Assembly: GCA_016776705.1 (NCBI GenBank) | Contig: JADHSW010000002.1 | Span: 1 to 35,528 of the forward strand | DNA length: 35,528 bases | Direction of reading: 5' to 3' | Source of the DNA: Rhodospirillales bacterium | Lineage (GTDB): Bacteria; Pseudomonadota; Alphaproteobacteria; Rhodospirillales; JABHCV01 | In this document: piece by piece, positions 1-10,846 of the stretch | Layout of the letters: each line of letters starts with the position of its first letter | How positions within the stretch are numbered: position 1 is the first letter of the stretch | Notes under the pieces: generated by a model | Told to the model about the DNA's origin: nothing | Database searches by the model: none | What the model saw: the letters and a program-made list of their open reading frames with translations, nothing else | Program-made: the position numbers and the translations under genes

Positions 1-655
1 CTCCGTTTGGTCTTAGTCCACGGGCCAATTCGGAAGGTTTGATGAATTTTCGCCAGTCGTGGGTTCCGGTGGGCAGCCAGCGCATGATGTATTCGGCGCC
101 GATTTTCGCCAGTGCGAAGGACTTCAGGGTCCGGTTCAGGGTCGATAGCACCATCGCACCACCCGGTTTTACCAGCGAAGCACTGGCTTTCAGGAAGGCG
201 TCCACGTCAGCCACATGCTCGATCACTTCCATGTTCAGAACGATGTCGAACGAGCCCTTTGTTTTCGCAAGGTCTTCCGGTAACTGGTGACGGTAGTCAA
301 TGTCCAGGCCGCTTTGCTCCGCGTGCAGCCGGGCGATTGCTATGTTTTTGTCACCGGCGTCGATGCCCGTGACTATTGCGCCCAATCGACGCATTGGCTC
401 ACATAGCAAACCGCCGCCGCAACCAATATCGAGCAGTTTCAAACCGTCAAGCGGCTTGTCTCCCATTGGGTCGCGGCCGTTTTGGGCGCAAACGAAATCC
501 CTGATATAGCCAATGCGAACCGGATTGATCTGGTGCAGAGGCTTAAACTTGCCATTGGGGTCCCACCAGGCGTCGGCCATGGTTGTGAAGCGCGCGACCT
601 CTTCGGCCGATGCGGTCGATGAACTGTCTTTGCCTGGTGCGCTAGCCGATGACAT
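1..655 (-). CDS. ubiG: Bifunctional 3-demethylubiquinol/2-polyprenyl-6-hydroxyphenol O-methyltransferase UbiG (partial, C-terminus runs off window)
   Basis: Reverse-strand reading from ATG at 655: [55 protein letters not shown]...[28 protein letters not shown]...; [18 protein letters not shown] and [24 protein letters not shown] are UbiG hallmarks. Absent from ORF track because no stop lies in the window. Confidence 0.95.
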   Translation of the reverse strand, partial: MSSASAPGKDSSSTASAEEVARFTTMADAWWDPNGKFKPLHQINPVRIGYIRDFVCAQNGRDPMGDKPLDGLKLLDIGCGGGLLCEPMRRLGAIVTGIDAGDKNIAIARLHAEQSGLDIDYRHQLPEDLAKTKGSFDIVLNMEVIEHVADVDAFLKASASLVKPGGAMVLSTLNRTLKSFALAKIGAEYIMRWLPTGTHDWRKFIKPSELARGLRPNG

Positions 656-830
656 ACGGGTTCCTTAATACGGTCTTGCCGGGGTTGCTTCGTTTTGGCG
701 ATTTAGAGTATGTATACGCGCCCGTCACTCCTGAGCAAGCTCATTGATTGTTTGTGTTAAAAATTGGCGTAGAATTTCTGTGGATTTATCCGCTATTTGA
801 AGCGCCGTTTGTATCATTTAAAAGGTTTTT

Positions 831-2051
831 ATGGCTCGTATAGTTTTAAAATTTGGCGGTACCTCGGTCGGCGATGTTGATCGCATTAAGGCCGTGGCCA
901 TGCGCGTCAAAACGGAAGTCGATGCCGGACACCAGGTCGCCGTTGTCGTATCGGCGATGTCAGGCGTCACCAACCAATTGGTTGGCTACGTAGATGCAGT
1001 ATCGCCACTGTATGACGCACGCGAATATGACGTCGTCGTCTCATCCGGTGAACAGGTAACATCAGGCTTGCTGGCGCTCGCCTTGCAGGAACTGGGCTTC
1101 AGGGCCCGCTCCTGGCAGGGTTGGCAAATTCCGATCCTGACCGATAATGCCCACGGCAAGGCGCGCATCGAATCCATCAATGGTGAGGATGTGATCGCAA
1201 GCATGCAGGCGGGCGAGGTTGTTGTCGTGCCGGGCTTTCAGGGAATTACAACAGACGGGCGGGTTACGACATTGGGCCGTGGCGGCTCCGATACCTCCGC
1301 CGTAGCTCTTGCCGCAGCGCTTGAGGCCGATCGCTGCGACATTTACACCGATGTAGAAGGAATCTACACGGCGGACCCGCGAATCGTCGCCAAGGCTCGC
1401 AAGCTGGAAAAAATTACTTACGAAGAAATGCTCGAAATGGCATCGGTCGGTGCTAAAGTTTTGCAGACCCGCGCCGTTGAGATGGCGATGAAGCATGCAG
1501 TGCGCTTGCAAGTGCTATCATCTTTCACCAATAAACCCGGAACACTAGTCGTTGATGAGGATGAAGTCGTGGAACAGGAATTAGTCAGCGGAATAGCCTA
1601 CTCTCGTGATGAAGCAAAAATTACCCTTGTCAAGGTCGCCGACCGCCCCGGTGTCGCCGCCAGAATATTTGGTCCCCTTGCCGATGCCAGCGTCAATGTC
1701 GACATGATCGTACAGAACGTTTCCGACGATGGTAAGGCGACGGACCTGACATTCACGGTCACCCGCAGCGATCTGGATCGCGCTGTGGCGATCCTTGAAG
1801 AACGCCACGACGATCTTGGCTACCAGAACCTGACCAGTGACTCTGATGTGGTCAAGGTTTCTGTCATTGGCGTAGGCATGCGCTCCCACGCGGGTGTCGC
1901 CCAACGCATGTTTAAATCCCTGGCTGATGAAGGGATCAACATACAGGTTATTTCGACATCTGAAATAAAGGTCAGTGTTCTGATTGCGGAAGAATTCACC
2001 GAGCGCGCCGTTCGCGCCCTTCATAGCGTTTACGGACTGGATGCAGAGTAA
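831..2051 (+). CDS. lysC: Aspartate kinase
   Basis: MARIVLKFGGTSVGDVDRI..., GRGGSDTSAVALAAAL, two C-terminal ACT-like regions. Confidence 0.96.
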   Translation: MARIVLKFGGTSVGDVDRIKAVAMRVKTEVDAGHQVAVVVSAMSGVTNQLVGYVDAVSPLYDAREYDVVVSSGEQVTSGLLALALQELGFRARSWQGWQIPILTDNAHGKARIESINGEDVIASMQAGEVVVVPGFQGITTDGRVTTLGRGGSDTSAVALAAALEADRCDIYTDVEGIYTADPRIVAKARKLEKITYEEMLEMASVGAKVLQTRAVEMAMKHAVRLQVLSSFTNKPGTLVVDEDEVVEQELVSGIAYSRDEAKITLVKVADRPGVAARIFGPLADASVNVDMIVQNVSDDGKATDLTFTVTRSDLDRAVAILEERHDDLGYQNLTSDSDVVKVSVIGVGMRSHAGVAQRMFKSLADEGINIQVISTSEIKVSVLIAEEFTERAVRALHSVYGLDAE

Positions 2052-2055
2052 AATT

Positions 2056-3081
2056 ATGTCAGGAATAACTTCTGAAGCGAAACTGCAGGCTCTGTGGCGG
2101 CGTGGCTGTGATTTTCTTGGCACCCGCACCGCCATTCTTGGTGGAGCCATGTCATGGTTGTCAGAGCGCAATCTAGTTTCGGCAATTTCAAATGCTGGCG
2201 GATTCGGCGTTATCGCTTGTGGGTCCATGACGCCTGAATTACTGGCCGGGGAAATCGCCGCGACCCAGGAAATGACCGACAAGCCATTTGGCGTAAACCT
2301 GATCACCATGCATCCTGATCTGGATCAGCTGATTGATGTTTGTATTGAAGCAGGGGTTTCCCATGTGGTTCTGGCTGGCGGTGTGCCCACCGGTGCGTCC
2401 ATCACCAGGTTGAAAGACGCTGGCATCAGGGTTGTGTGTTTCGCCCCCGCCCTGGCGTTGGCGAAAAGACTGATAAAAAATGGTGCGGATGCGCTTGTTA
2501 TTGAAGGGGCAGAAGCCGGGGGGCACATCGGCCCTGTAGCAACAAGTGTTCTGGCCCAGGAAATTCTACCCCATATTTCGGACGTGCCTGTATTTGTCGC
2601 CGGTGGCATCAGTCGTGGTGAAGCAATGGTTTCTTACCTTGAGATGGGCGCCTCAGGTTGTCAGCTTGGCACCCGATTTGTTTGTGCGAACGAGTCCGTT
2701 GCCCATCCGAATTTCAAGAAAGCCTTTATTCGCGCCAATGCCCGCGATGCGATCCCGACCGTTCAGATCGATCCGAAATTTCCGGTTATACCGGTTCGCG
2801 CCCTCGTCAACGAGGGAACCAAGCGTTTCAACGAAGCCCAGCGCGAGGCCGCCGCTCGTGTGGAACGCGGCGAGGTGGAATTAAAAGATGCGCAGTTGGA
2901 AATTGAACATTTCTGGGCGGGCGCTTTAAAACGCGCTGTTATCGATGGCGATGTGGAAAACGGCTCCTTGATGGCGGGCCAAAGCGTTGGCATGGTCAAG
3001 GAAGAACAGCCGACTGAAGACATTATCAACGAGCTCGTAAGTCAAGCCGTTCAGCTTCTGGATGCAAGAGGGGGCAATTGA
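2056..3081 (+). CDS. Nitronate monooxygenase / 2-nitropropane dioxygenase family flavoprotein
   Basis: ATG at 2056 (MSGITSEAKLQALWRRGCDFLGTRTAILGGAMSWLSE...), GVNLI, EGAEAGGHIG, VAGGIS, GASGCQLGTRF motifs; starts 4 nt after the lysC stop. The track start at 1984 overlaps lysC. Confidence 0.9.
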   Translation: MSGITSEAKLQALWRRGCDFLGTRTAILGGAMSWLSERNLVSAISNAGGFGVIACGSMTPELLAGEIAATQEMTDKPFGVNLITMHPDLDQLIDVCIEAGVSHVVLAGGVPTGASITRLKDAGIRVVCFAPALALAKRLIKNGADALVIEGAEAGGHIGPVATSVLAQEILPHISDVPVFVAGGISRGEAMVSYLEMGASGCQLGTRFVCANESVAHPNFKKAFIRANARDAIPTVQIDPKFPVIPVRALVNEGTKRFNEAQREAAARVERGEVELKDAQLEIEHFWAGALKRAVIDGDVENGSLMAGQSVGMVKEEQPTEDIINELVSQAVQLLDARGGN

Positions 3082-3127
3082 TAGGGAAAAAGCCCCCTGT
3101 GAGTTGCAGGGTAGTCTCCAGGTCCCT

Positions 3128-5443
3128 ATGTCGTCTGGTATGACAAAACCTCCCTCCTCGCAAAGTTCAGAATCACATATATCTCCCGTATCACGGCGTT
3201 TGTTGGGGCGTGTGCGGGATGTCATGGCGAGTCCCCTTGTAGCGCAAGAGCGCCTTAATCAAATCGTTTCGGTTATTGCGGCAGATATGGTTGCCGAGGT
3301 CTGCTCGGTTTATGTCATGCGCCCCGGTGAAGTTCTGGAGCTGTTCGCGACGCAGGGCCTTAAGGCTACCGCCGTCCACAACACTCGCCTTCGGGTCGGC
3401 GAGGGTTTGGTCGGTTTAATCGCCGCTCAGGCCCGCCCTGTTGCCCTGGCCGATGCGCAAAGACATCCTGATTTTGCTTACCGTCCTGAAACAGGCGAGG
3501 AACTGTATCAATCCTTACTGGGTGTGCCGATCCTGCGTAGCGGACGGGTAATCGGTGTTATCGCCGTTCAGAACCAGATCAGCCGTGATTACGGTGACGA
3601 AGAAGTTGAGATTCTTGAGACCGTTGCCATGGTCCTGGCGGAACTGGTCAGCGGCGGCGAGTTGATCAGCCGCGAAGAAATGATGCCTGCCGATGGCAAC
3701 GCCCTTCTTCCTCTTCGTATTGAAGGAATATCGCTTAATCCGGGTCTTGGACTTGGCGTCGCCGTATTGCATGCACCCCACTTCAATATAGTGAAACTGG
3801 TTGCCGAAGACGTCGATTTTGAACATGAACGCCTGCACAAAGCCGTGTCGGAAATGCATGGCGCGCTTGACGACATGATGAATCATTCTGATCTGGCGGC
3901 AGCTGGTGAACATAGGGAAATTCTTGAGTCCTATCGAATGATCGCCGAAGATGCCGGCTGGTTCACCCGTATCGACGAAGCCATATCCAGCGGCCTGACG
4001 GCGGAAGCTGCGGTTCAAAAGATTCACAACGATATTCGCGCCAGAATGAACCAGATTTCCGATCCGTACCTGCGTGAAAGAATTCACGACCTTGAGGATC
4101 TGGGCGGGCGCTTGTTGCAGCATCTGGTCGGACCGGACGCCGCGACGCCCAACGATGATGTGGTGCGCAATGCGGATTGTGTGATCCTGATCGCCCGCAA
4201 CATGGGGCCTGCCCAACTGCTTGATTATGACCGCTCGAAACTAGGCGGTCTTGTGCTTGAGGAAGGGTCGGCGACTGCACACGTATCCATCGTTGCCCGT
4301 GCTTTGGATATCCCTGTTGTCGGTCAGGCTCGCAACATTCTGGACAAGATCGAATCCGGCGAGCCAGTTATTGTTGATGGCACCAACGCCCAGGTATTCG
4401 TGCGTCCGGGCGAGGAAGTTCGCCAGCGTTTCAGGAACAGTGTCAGGGTTCGCGCCGAGCGCAAGGCGGCTTTTTCCCAGCTTCGAAATCTGGAAAGCAT
4501 CACCCAGGACGGCGTGCGCATTAAATTGAACATCAATGCCGGTTTGTTGATCGACCTGCCGCACCTTGAAGACATGGGGGCGGATGGCGTTGGTCTTTAT
4601 CGCACAGAAGTCCCCTTTATGGTGCGTTCTGATTTTCCCAGTGTCGATGACCAGCGCCAGATATATGCGCGGGTTATTGAACAATCCAACAACAAACCGG
4701 TTGTCTTTAGGACTCTGGATGTGGGCGGCGATAAAATGCTGCCTTATTGGAGCGCACAGGACGAAGAAAATCCATCCATGGGATGGCGGGCCATTCGGGT
4801 ATCGCTGGACAGGCCGATGATGCTGCGCCAACAACTGCGCGCCCTGATTCAAGCCTCCGCCGGGGGGGATCTTGCGGTTATGTTCCCGATGATTGCCGAA
4901 GTTCCGGAATTCGATCAGGCGCGATCCTTGCTTGATAAGGAATTGAAGCGTGAGAAGGATCATGGGGCCCCATTACCTGAAACTGTTCGTGCCGGGGTCA
5001 TGCTGGAAGTGCCGTCCTTATTGTTCCAGCTTCCCGCCTTGTTGCAACGGGTCGATTTCGTCTCCATCGGCAGCAATGATTTATGCCAGTTCCTGTTTGC
5101 GACTGACCGTGGCAACCCGCGCTTGTCAGAACGCTATGACCCGCTGTCGCCCCCCGTCATGTCACTGCTTCATGATGTCGTCACCCGCTGTAATGATGCC
5201 AATGTACCGCTAAGCTTGTGTGGTGAAATGGCGGCCAATCCCCTGGATGCCATGGCATTGATCGGAATTGGCCTGCGCAGTATTTCCGTGCAACCCAACG
5301 CAGTTGGTCCGGTTAAGGCGATGATAAGAAGCCTGAACGTAAGCAACCTGACGCAATATATGGACAGCCTTTACGGGCTGTCGCAACATAGCCTTCGCAC
5401 CAATCTTCGGGCCTTTGCCAAGGACCATGGCGTCATTACCTGA
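3128..5443 (+). CDS. ptsP: Phosphoenolpyruvate-protein phosphotransferase PtsP (EI-Ntr), GAF + PEP-utilising domains
   Basis: N-terminal GAF (GLVGLIAAQARPVALADAQRHPDF), GGLVLEEGSATAHVSIVARALDIPVVG swivel-His motif, GVGLYRTEVPFM, FRTLDVGGDK, SIGSNDLCQF. Start 3128 preferred over 3062, which overlaps the previous gene. Confidence 0.93.
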   Translation: MSSGMTKPPSSQSSESHISPVSRRLLGRVRDVMASPLVAQERLNQIVSVIAADMVAEVCSVYVMRPGEVLELFATQGLKATAVHNTRLRVGEGLVGLIAAQARPVALADAQRHPDFAYRPETGEELYQSLLGVPILRSGRVIGVIAVQNQISRDYGDEEVEILETVAMVLAELVSGGELISREEMMPADGNALLPLRIEGISLNPGLGLGVAVLHAPHFNIVKLVAEDVDFEHERLHKAVSEMHGALDDMMNHSDLAAAGEHREILESYRMIAEDAGWFTRIDEAISSGLTAEAAVQKIHNDIRARMNQISDPYLRERIHDLEDLGGRLLQHLVGPDAATPNDDVVRNADCVILIARNMGPAQLLDYDRSKLGGLVLEEGSATAHVSIVARALDIPVVGQARNILDKIESGEPVIVDGTNAQVFVRPGEEVRQRFRNSVRVRAERKAAFSQLRNLESITQDGVRIKLNINAGLLIDLPHLEDMGADGVGLYRTEVPFMVRSDFPSVDDQRQIYARVIEQSNNKPVVFRTLDVGGDKMLPYWSAQDEENPSMGWRAIRVSLDRPMMLRQQLRALIQASAGGDLAVMFPMIAEVPEFDQARSLLDKELKREKDHGAPLPETVRAGVMLEVPSLLFQLPALLQRVDFVSIGSNDLCQFLFATDRGNPRLSERYDPLSPPVMSLLHDVVTRCNDANVPLSLCGEMAANPLDAMALIGIGLRSISVQPNAVGPVKAMIRSLNVSNLTQYMDSLYGLSQHSLRTNLRAFAKDHGVIT

Positions 5444-5617
5444 TATTGGGCTTTAGCTCTTGAATATTCTCATTTAATCGTCAGAATGCAATTCGTCCGG
5501 ACACCTCATTTTGTGGCGACAGGGCGAATGAACAGGGCTCGATTCCAGTTTTTTTTCTGTTTCCTTCGGTGGAAAGAAATCAGGAATGCCCGACAGATGC
5601 TTTCCTTGGGAATTTTA

Positions 5618-6988
5618 ATGGCCTCTCGGGACTCTAATAACGCAGATCATCAGGACGACAAAGGCAGTGCCAACAACGTTGGCGCCTTGTTGAAAGCGTC
5701 ACGGCTCAGGCTTGGCGACGACTTGCGTTTTGTCGCCGAAACTCTGCATATCCGTTTCATCTATCTGGAGGCTATTGAGGCTGCCCGTTACGATGACTTG
5801 CCGGGCAAGGCTTATGCAATTGGCTTTATTCGATCATATGCGGATTATCTCGGGCTGGACAGTCAAGAGGTGGTTCGCCGTTACAAAAGCGAAAGCGCGT
5901 CTCAATCAGGAAATCCCAAACTTGTTTTCCCCGTTCCGATTCCCGAATCGAGCATTCCAGGGGGTGCCATTGTCTTCGTTGGTGTCGTTGTCGCCCTTTT
6001 GGCCTATGGCGGCTGGTATGTGAGCACGGCAAAAGACGGGTTCCTGGCTGGGCTGGTCTCAGCGGTACCCGAACGCCTTAGTGAGGATAAACAGGTTCAG
6101 GAACCTGAAATAACACCCGAAACGGTTGAGCCTGAAAAAGTAGAGCAACCCGTCGAAGAAATTCAACAAGCTACTGATGAAGCGCCCTCCAGTGATCAGG
6201 TGCAGGCAGATGCCAACGAAGAAGTCTCGACCAGCGTCGCTGAAACCATAGAACAGGCTGTCCAGGAACCTACCCAGCAGGTGAGCGAAGAAGTTACGCA
6301 AGCAACTGAACAAGCGGTTGTGAAAGTCGAGGAGACGGTTCAGGAAGTCCAGGAAACCGCCCCTGCTGAAACGAATGCTGTAACCGAGACTGTGGCTGAA
6401 ACGAGTGCAGTAACCGAGACTGTGGCAGAAAAAGTTGAAGAAGTGACAACACCTGAACCCGTGATCGAGGCTGTCACTGAGGTTCAGCAGCAGGCAACGC
6501 CAGCGGAGCCTGAAGCTGAAGCACCCGCAGAGTCTTCCAACGCGGAATCAACGGGTGGCGCCACTGTCGAGAAAGTTGAAGTCGGGGTCGTTTCTGAAGT
6601 TGTAGATGAGGGTGAAGAAATACCGGCTCAGAGCGCATCACCTGCTGAAATCGCCAGTACGTCGAGCGACCCCGAACCGGCTTCATCCAACCGGATATAC
6701 GGTGCTGAGAACGAAAATTCGCGCATCCTTGTCAAAGCGCGTAGGAACAGCTGGATTCAGGTGCGCGACAACAATGCCAATCAGTTGGTGATGACACGCC
6801 TGCTACGGGCTGGAGACAGCTACCGGGTGCCGGATCAGGCGGGGCTTGTGTTGCTGACTGGTAATGCCGGGGCGCTTGAGATTTTTGTCGATGGCGAAGC
6901 CGTGCCAGACCTGGGCGAAGCCGGCAAGGTTCGCCGGAACGTCACACTGGACCCGGACCTGTTACGCCAGGGTAGCGCCGCTCAATAG
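5618..6988 (+). CDS. RodZ-like helix-turn-helix protein with TM segment and C-terminal DUF4115 domain
   Basis: HTH_25-like N-terminus (VGALLKASRLRLGDDLRFVAETLHIRFIYLEAIEAARYDDLPGKAYAIGFIRSYADYLGLD), one TM, long E/V/T/Q-rich linker, C-terminal SRILVKARRNSWIQVRD...LLRAGDSYRVPDQAGLVLLTGNAGALEIFVDG. Confidence 0.88.
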   Translation: MASRDSNNADHQDDKGSANNVGALLKASRLRLGDDLRFVAETLHIRFIYLEAIEAARYDDLPGKAYAIGFIRSYADYLGLDSQEVVRRYKSESASQSGNPKLVFPVPIPESSIPGGAIVFVGVVVALLAYGGWYVSTAKDGFLAGLVSAVPERLSEDKQVQEPEITPETVEPEKVEQPVEEIQQATDEAPSSDQVQADANEEVSTSVAETIEQAVQEPTQQVSEEVTQATEQAVVKVEETVQEVQETAPAETNAVTETVAETSAVTETVAEKVEEVTTPEPVIEAVTEVQQQATPAEPEAEAPAESSNAESTGGATVEKVEVGVVSEVVDEGEEIPAQSASPAEIASTSSDPEPASSNRIYGAENENSRILVKARRNSWIQVRDNNANQLVMTRLLRAGDSYRVPDQAGLVLLTGNAGALEIFVDGEAVPDLGEAGKVRRNVTLDPDLLRQGSAAQ

Positions 6989-7020
6989 CGGCAAAATAGA
7001 AAATCACGAGGGTATTTGAC

Positions 7021-8256
7021 GTGTTCAACGCTCTGCATTCGGCAAGACGCACCAGCGTTCCGGTCGACATCGGCCCTGTCCGGGTAGGTGGCCATGCGCC
7101 CATTGTCGTGCAGTCCATGACCAATACGGACACCGCCGATATTGACGGCAGCGTCTCCCAGGTCGCGGCCCTGGCCCGTGCCGGGTCGGAACTGGTCCGC
7201 CTGACTGTTGATCGCGACGAAGCCGCCAAGGCTATTCCCTATATTCGCGAAAAGCTTGATGCCCAAGGCGTATCCGTCCCGCTTATCGGGGATTTTCATT
7301 ACATCGGCCATACGCTTTTGAAGGATAACCCGGCCTGTGCACAGGCATTGTCCAAATACCGCATCAATCCGGGCAATGTCGGATTCAAGGCCAAGAAAGA
7401 TGGCCAGTTTTCCTCAATGATTGAAACGGCCCTGAAATATGACCGTCCTGTCAGAATCGGCGTCAATTGGGGAAGTCTAGATCAGGAACTTGTCGTTTCC
7501 CTTATGGATCAGAACCATAAACTGGCGGAACCTATGGAAGCAGCAGATGTTACACGCGAAGCACTGGTGCGCTCGGCCCTTGATAGCGCCCAACGCGCAA
7601 GGGAACTGGGCATGGGGGCGGACAAGATCATCCTGTCGTGCAAGGTAAGCAACGTACAGGACCTGATCGCGGTTTATACGGAACTGGCCGCTCGCTGCGA
7701 TTACGCCCTGCATCTTGGCTTGACCGAAGCCGGTATGGGGTCAAAGGGGATTGTTGCATCAACCGCTGCCATGGGGGTGTTGTTGCAAAATGGCATTGGC
7801 GACACCATCCGCGTATCCCTGACTCCGGAACCGGGTGGCGACAGGACTCAGGAAGTCATTGTTAGCCAGGAAATATTGCAAACCATGGGATTGCGCTCTT
7901 TCACACCACTGGTTACGGCGTGCCCCGGTTGCGGGCGCACAACCAGCACTGTGTTTCAGGAACTGGCGCAACAAATTCAGGATCACGTGCGTGCGTCGAT
8001 GCCTGTCTGGCGTAAAAAATATATTGGTGCCGAAGAATTGAACCTGGCGGTGATGGGCTGCATCGTCAACGGTCCCGGCGAAAGCAAACATGCGGATATT
8101 GGCATCAGCCTGCCCGGTACCGGCGAAGAGCCATCCGCCCCAGTGTTTATCGACGGCAAAAAAGAAATGACCTTGCGCGGACCCGGCATTGCAGAAGAAT
8201 TTAAGAAAATCATCGACGATTACGTATCAAATCGCTACAAGCCCAAAAGCGAATAA
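7021..8256 (+). CDS. ispG: (E)-4-hydroxy-3-methylbut-2-enyl-diphosphate synthase IspG/GcpE
   Basis: [51 protein letters not shown]. Confidence 0.96.
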   Translation: MFNALHSARRTSVPVDIGPVRVGGHAPIVVQSMTNTDTADIDGSVSQVAALARAGSELVRLTVDRDEAAKAIPYIREKLDAQGVSVPLIGDFHYIGHTLLKDNPACAQALSKYRINPGNVGFKAKKDGQFSSMIETALKYDRPVRIGVNWGSLDQELVVSLMDQNHKLAEPMEAADVTREALVRSALDSAQRARELGMGADKIILSCKVSNVQDLIAVYTELAARCDYALHLGLTEAGMGSKGIVASTAAMGVLLQNGIGDTIRVSLTPEPGGDRTQEVIVSQEILQTMGLRSFTPLVTACPGCGRTTSTVFQELAQQIQDHVRASMPVWRKKYIGAEELNLAVMGCIVNGPGESKHADIGISLPGTGEEPSAPVFIDGKKEMTLRGPGIAEEFKKIIDDYVSNRYKPKSE

Positions 8257-8275
8257 AGAACTTAAAGAGGTTACG

Positions 8276-9520
8276 ATGTCCACGTTGCAGCCGGTACGCG
8301 GCACGCACGATTTATTAGCGAATGAAAGCCTGCGCCATCGCAAGGTGATCGATACCGTGCGGAAAGTATCAGGTCGCTACGGATTTGATGAAATTGAAAC
8401 GCCGATTTTCGAACGCACTGAAGTTTTCGCCCGTACGCTTGGTGATACGTCAGATATTGTGACCAAGGAAATGTATACCTTTGAAGACAAGGGTGGCGAA
8501 ATGTTGACGCTCAGGCCGGAAAATACGGCCGGTGTCGCGCGTGCTTTTATTTCCGGCGGGCTGGCTCAATTGCTTCCGCTGAAATTTACCTATCAGGGTC
8601 CCATGTTCCGCTATGAGCGCCCGCAAAAAGGCCGCTTGCGCCAGTTCCATCAGACCGGAGCGGAAATTCTGGGCGTTGAAGGTCCGCTGGCTGATATCGA
8701 AATTATCGCCCTTGGGTCGGACTATCTGGAAGCCCTGGGGGTGCGAGATAAAACGGTTCTTGAACTGAACAGCCTTGGAGACACGGAAAGCCGCGCGGCC
8801 TATCGGGACAAGCTGGTCGACTATTTCAAGGGGCATTTAGATAAACTGTCTAAAGACAGTCAGGAGCGTCTGGATCGCAATCCACTCAGAATTCTCGATT
8901 CCAAGGACGAAGATGACCGCGTAATTATTGAAAATGCGCCGATGATTGCGGACAGTTTCAACGATCATTCCAGAAGCTTTTTTGAAGCCGTGCTAGCCGG
9001 GCTGGATCTTGTTGGCGTCGACTATACGATCAACCCGCGACTGGTCCGGGGGCTGGATTACTATTGCCATACGGCTTTTGAATTCACCACTACGCAATTG
9101 GGTGCCCAGGGCGCACTGGTTGCCGGTGGGCGCTATGATGGGCTGATCAAGCAAATGGGTGGTCCGCAAACCCCGGGAGTTGGCTGGGCAGCAGGAATTG
9201 AACGCCTGGCGATGATGATCGATGAACCTGAAGGCCGGTCTCGTCCAATTGCCATGGTTCCTCTGGGTGAAGAAGCGCAATTAAAGGCTCTGGCCCTGAC
9301 ACAACAGCTTCGTCATAGTGGATTTTGTATCGAACTTGGCTATTCTGGAAACATGAAAAAGCGCATGAAACGGGCCAATAACGTGAATGCAATTGCAGCT
9401 GTTATCCTTGGCGAAGACGAATTGACCAAGGGTGTCGCAACCGTCCGCAATATGGAGACGGGTGATCAGTTAGAGGTGCCTTTAGCATCTTTGGAGGAGC
9501 ACCTGGCCAGCTATCGTTAG
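8276..9520 (+). CDS. hisS: Histidyl-tRNA synthetase
   Basis: MSTLQPVRGTHDLL, LRPENTAGVARAF, YQGPMFRYERPQKGRLRQFHQTGAEILG, LVRGLDYYCHTAFEF, GGRYDGLIKQMGG. Start at 8276; the upstream in-frame extension overlaps ispG. Confidence 0.95.
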   Translation: MSTLQPVRGTHDLLANESLRHRKVIDTVRKVSGRYGFDEIETPIFERTEVFARTLGDTSDIVTKEMYTFEDKGGEMLTLRPENTAGVARAFISGGLAQLLPLKFTYQGPMFRYERPQKGRLRQFHQTGAEILGVEGPLADIEIIALGSDYLEALGVRDKTVLELNSLGDTESRAAYRDKLVDYFKGHLDKLSKDSQERLDRNPLRILDSKDEDDRVIIENAPMIADSFNDHSRSFFEAVLAGLDLVGVDYTINPRLVRGLDYYCHTAFEFTTTQLGAQGALVAGGRYDGLIKQMGGPQTPGVGWAAGIERLAMMIDEPEGRSRPIAMVPLGEEAQLKALALTQQLRHSGFCIELGYSGNMKKRMKRANNVNAIAAVILGEDELTKGVATVRNMETGDQLEVPLASLEEHLASYR

Positions 9521-9527
9521 CGATGCC

Positions 9528-10841
9528 ATGGTAGAGAACTCATCCCTACGCTCGTTATTGAATGGACGCGCCCTGGTTGTCGGGGTCAATCATCGATCCA
9601 GTTCGATGATCCTGCGTGATCGTCTTTTCATCGAAGATGAAGCCGCTCCCTTTATTCTTGAGCGCCTGAAAAAAGCCGGTATTGATCAGGCACTGGTGCT
9701 GTCGACCTGTGATCGGGTCGAGGTGCAGGCCTTTTGCAATGGTGATGTGCCCAACGAAGCGCAAAAAGTCGATCAGATCATTGAAATTCTGGCAGAGCAC
9801 GGCGAGTTGGGGCCGTCGGAAATGGATGGGCAGACATATATCCACTGGGACGAACAGGCGGTTCGCCAGATTTTTTCTGTTACCGCCTCCCTGGACAGTC
9901 TGATTATCGGTGAGCCGCAGGTTCTGGGTCAGGTAAAGGCGGCCCATCGTCTTGCCAAAGAGGCCAAGATGACCGCAAACGGCCTGGAAACAATCCTGCA
10001 GGCGGCTTACGCCACGGCAAAACGGGTTCGCAATGAAACCGCCATTGGGGAACGCCCGGTTTCAATTGCTGCCGCGGCTAGCCAACTGGCGGGTGATCTG
10101 CATGGTAATCTGGAAAACTGTTCCGTGCTTCTGGTTGGTGGGGGCGAAATGGGAGAATTGATTGCCGCCGATATGCAGTCGACAGGATTGGGCAGGCTGG
10201 TGACGACCCATCCCTCCGAACGTCGCGCCGAAGAGGCTGCGCAGCGGCTTGATTGTCACACTAGTGCCTTCGACAACATACCCTCTCTTTTGATCGACTC
10301 TGACATTGTCCTCACATCACTGGGGCGCCGCCAGCATGCGATCAGCGCGGAAATGGTCGACGGGGCTATTGCGGCGCGAAGACACAAGCCGATATTCCTC
10401 ATCGATACGGCGATTCCCGGTGATATTGATCCGCGGGTTGAACGTATAGAAGACGCCTTCCTGTACAACCTTGATGATCTTGAGCGGGTTGCCATGGAAG
10501 GTCGCGCCGGGCGCGAAAACGAATCAGGCGCCGCATGGAAAATCATTGAAGCTGATGTCGATGCTTTTTTGCGTGGCCGTGCAGAACGAACGGCGGTTCC
10601 GGCGCTAAGCCGATTGCGCTCTCATTTTGACACCATGCGCGAGCAAGCACTTCTTGACGCCGGAGACGACGCCGAAAAAGCGACCCGCCTGTTAATCAAT
10701 CGATTGCTGCATGCTCCCTCGGAAGTGTTGCGCGATGCGGCCGGAACGGAAATCACATCCAAATCTCACGATTGGCGGGAAATGGAAAAAATCATTGACC
10801 GCTTGTTCGGACTTGATGACGAAAAAAAGGCTAGGGAGTAG
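9528..10841 (+). CDS. hemA: Glutamyl-tRNA reductase
   Basis: [72 protein letters not shown]. Confidence 0.94.
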   Translation: MVENSSLRSLLNGRALVVGVNHRSSSMILRDRLFIEDEAAPFILERLKKAGIDQALVLSTCDRVEVQAFCNGDVPNEAQKVDQIIEILAEHGELGPSEMDGQTYIHWDEQAVRQIFSVTASLDSLIIGEPQVLGQVKAAHRLAKEAKMTANGLETILQAAYATAKRVRNETAIGERPVSIAAAASQLAGDLHGNLENCSVLLVGGGEMGELIAADMQSTGLGRLVTTHPSERRAEEAAQRLDCHTSAFDNIPSLLIDSDIVLTSLGRRQHAISAEMVDGAIAARRHKPIFLIDTAIPGDIDPRVERIEDAFLYNLDDLERVAMEGRAGRENESGAAWKIIEADVDAFLRGRAERTAVPALSRLRSHFDTMREQALLDAGDDAEKATRLLINRLLHAPSEVLRDAAGTEITSKSHDWREMEKIIDRLFGLDDEKKARE

Positions 10842-10846
10842 CGAAC

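Noticed and set aside
986-2526. Antisense and alternate-frame ORFs in the track opposite lysC, the NMO gene and similar genes (e.g. 1062..1511 -, 1581..2309 -)
   Set aside because: They overlap strongly supported genes and show no recognisable domain; typical shadow ORFs of moderately GC-rich coding DNA.
4241-4963. 240-aa minus-strand ORF opposite ptsP
   Set aside because: Fully antisense to conserved PEP-utilising domain codons; composition looks like a reverse shadow.
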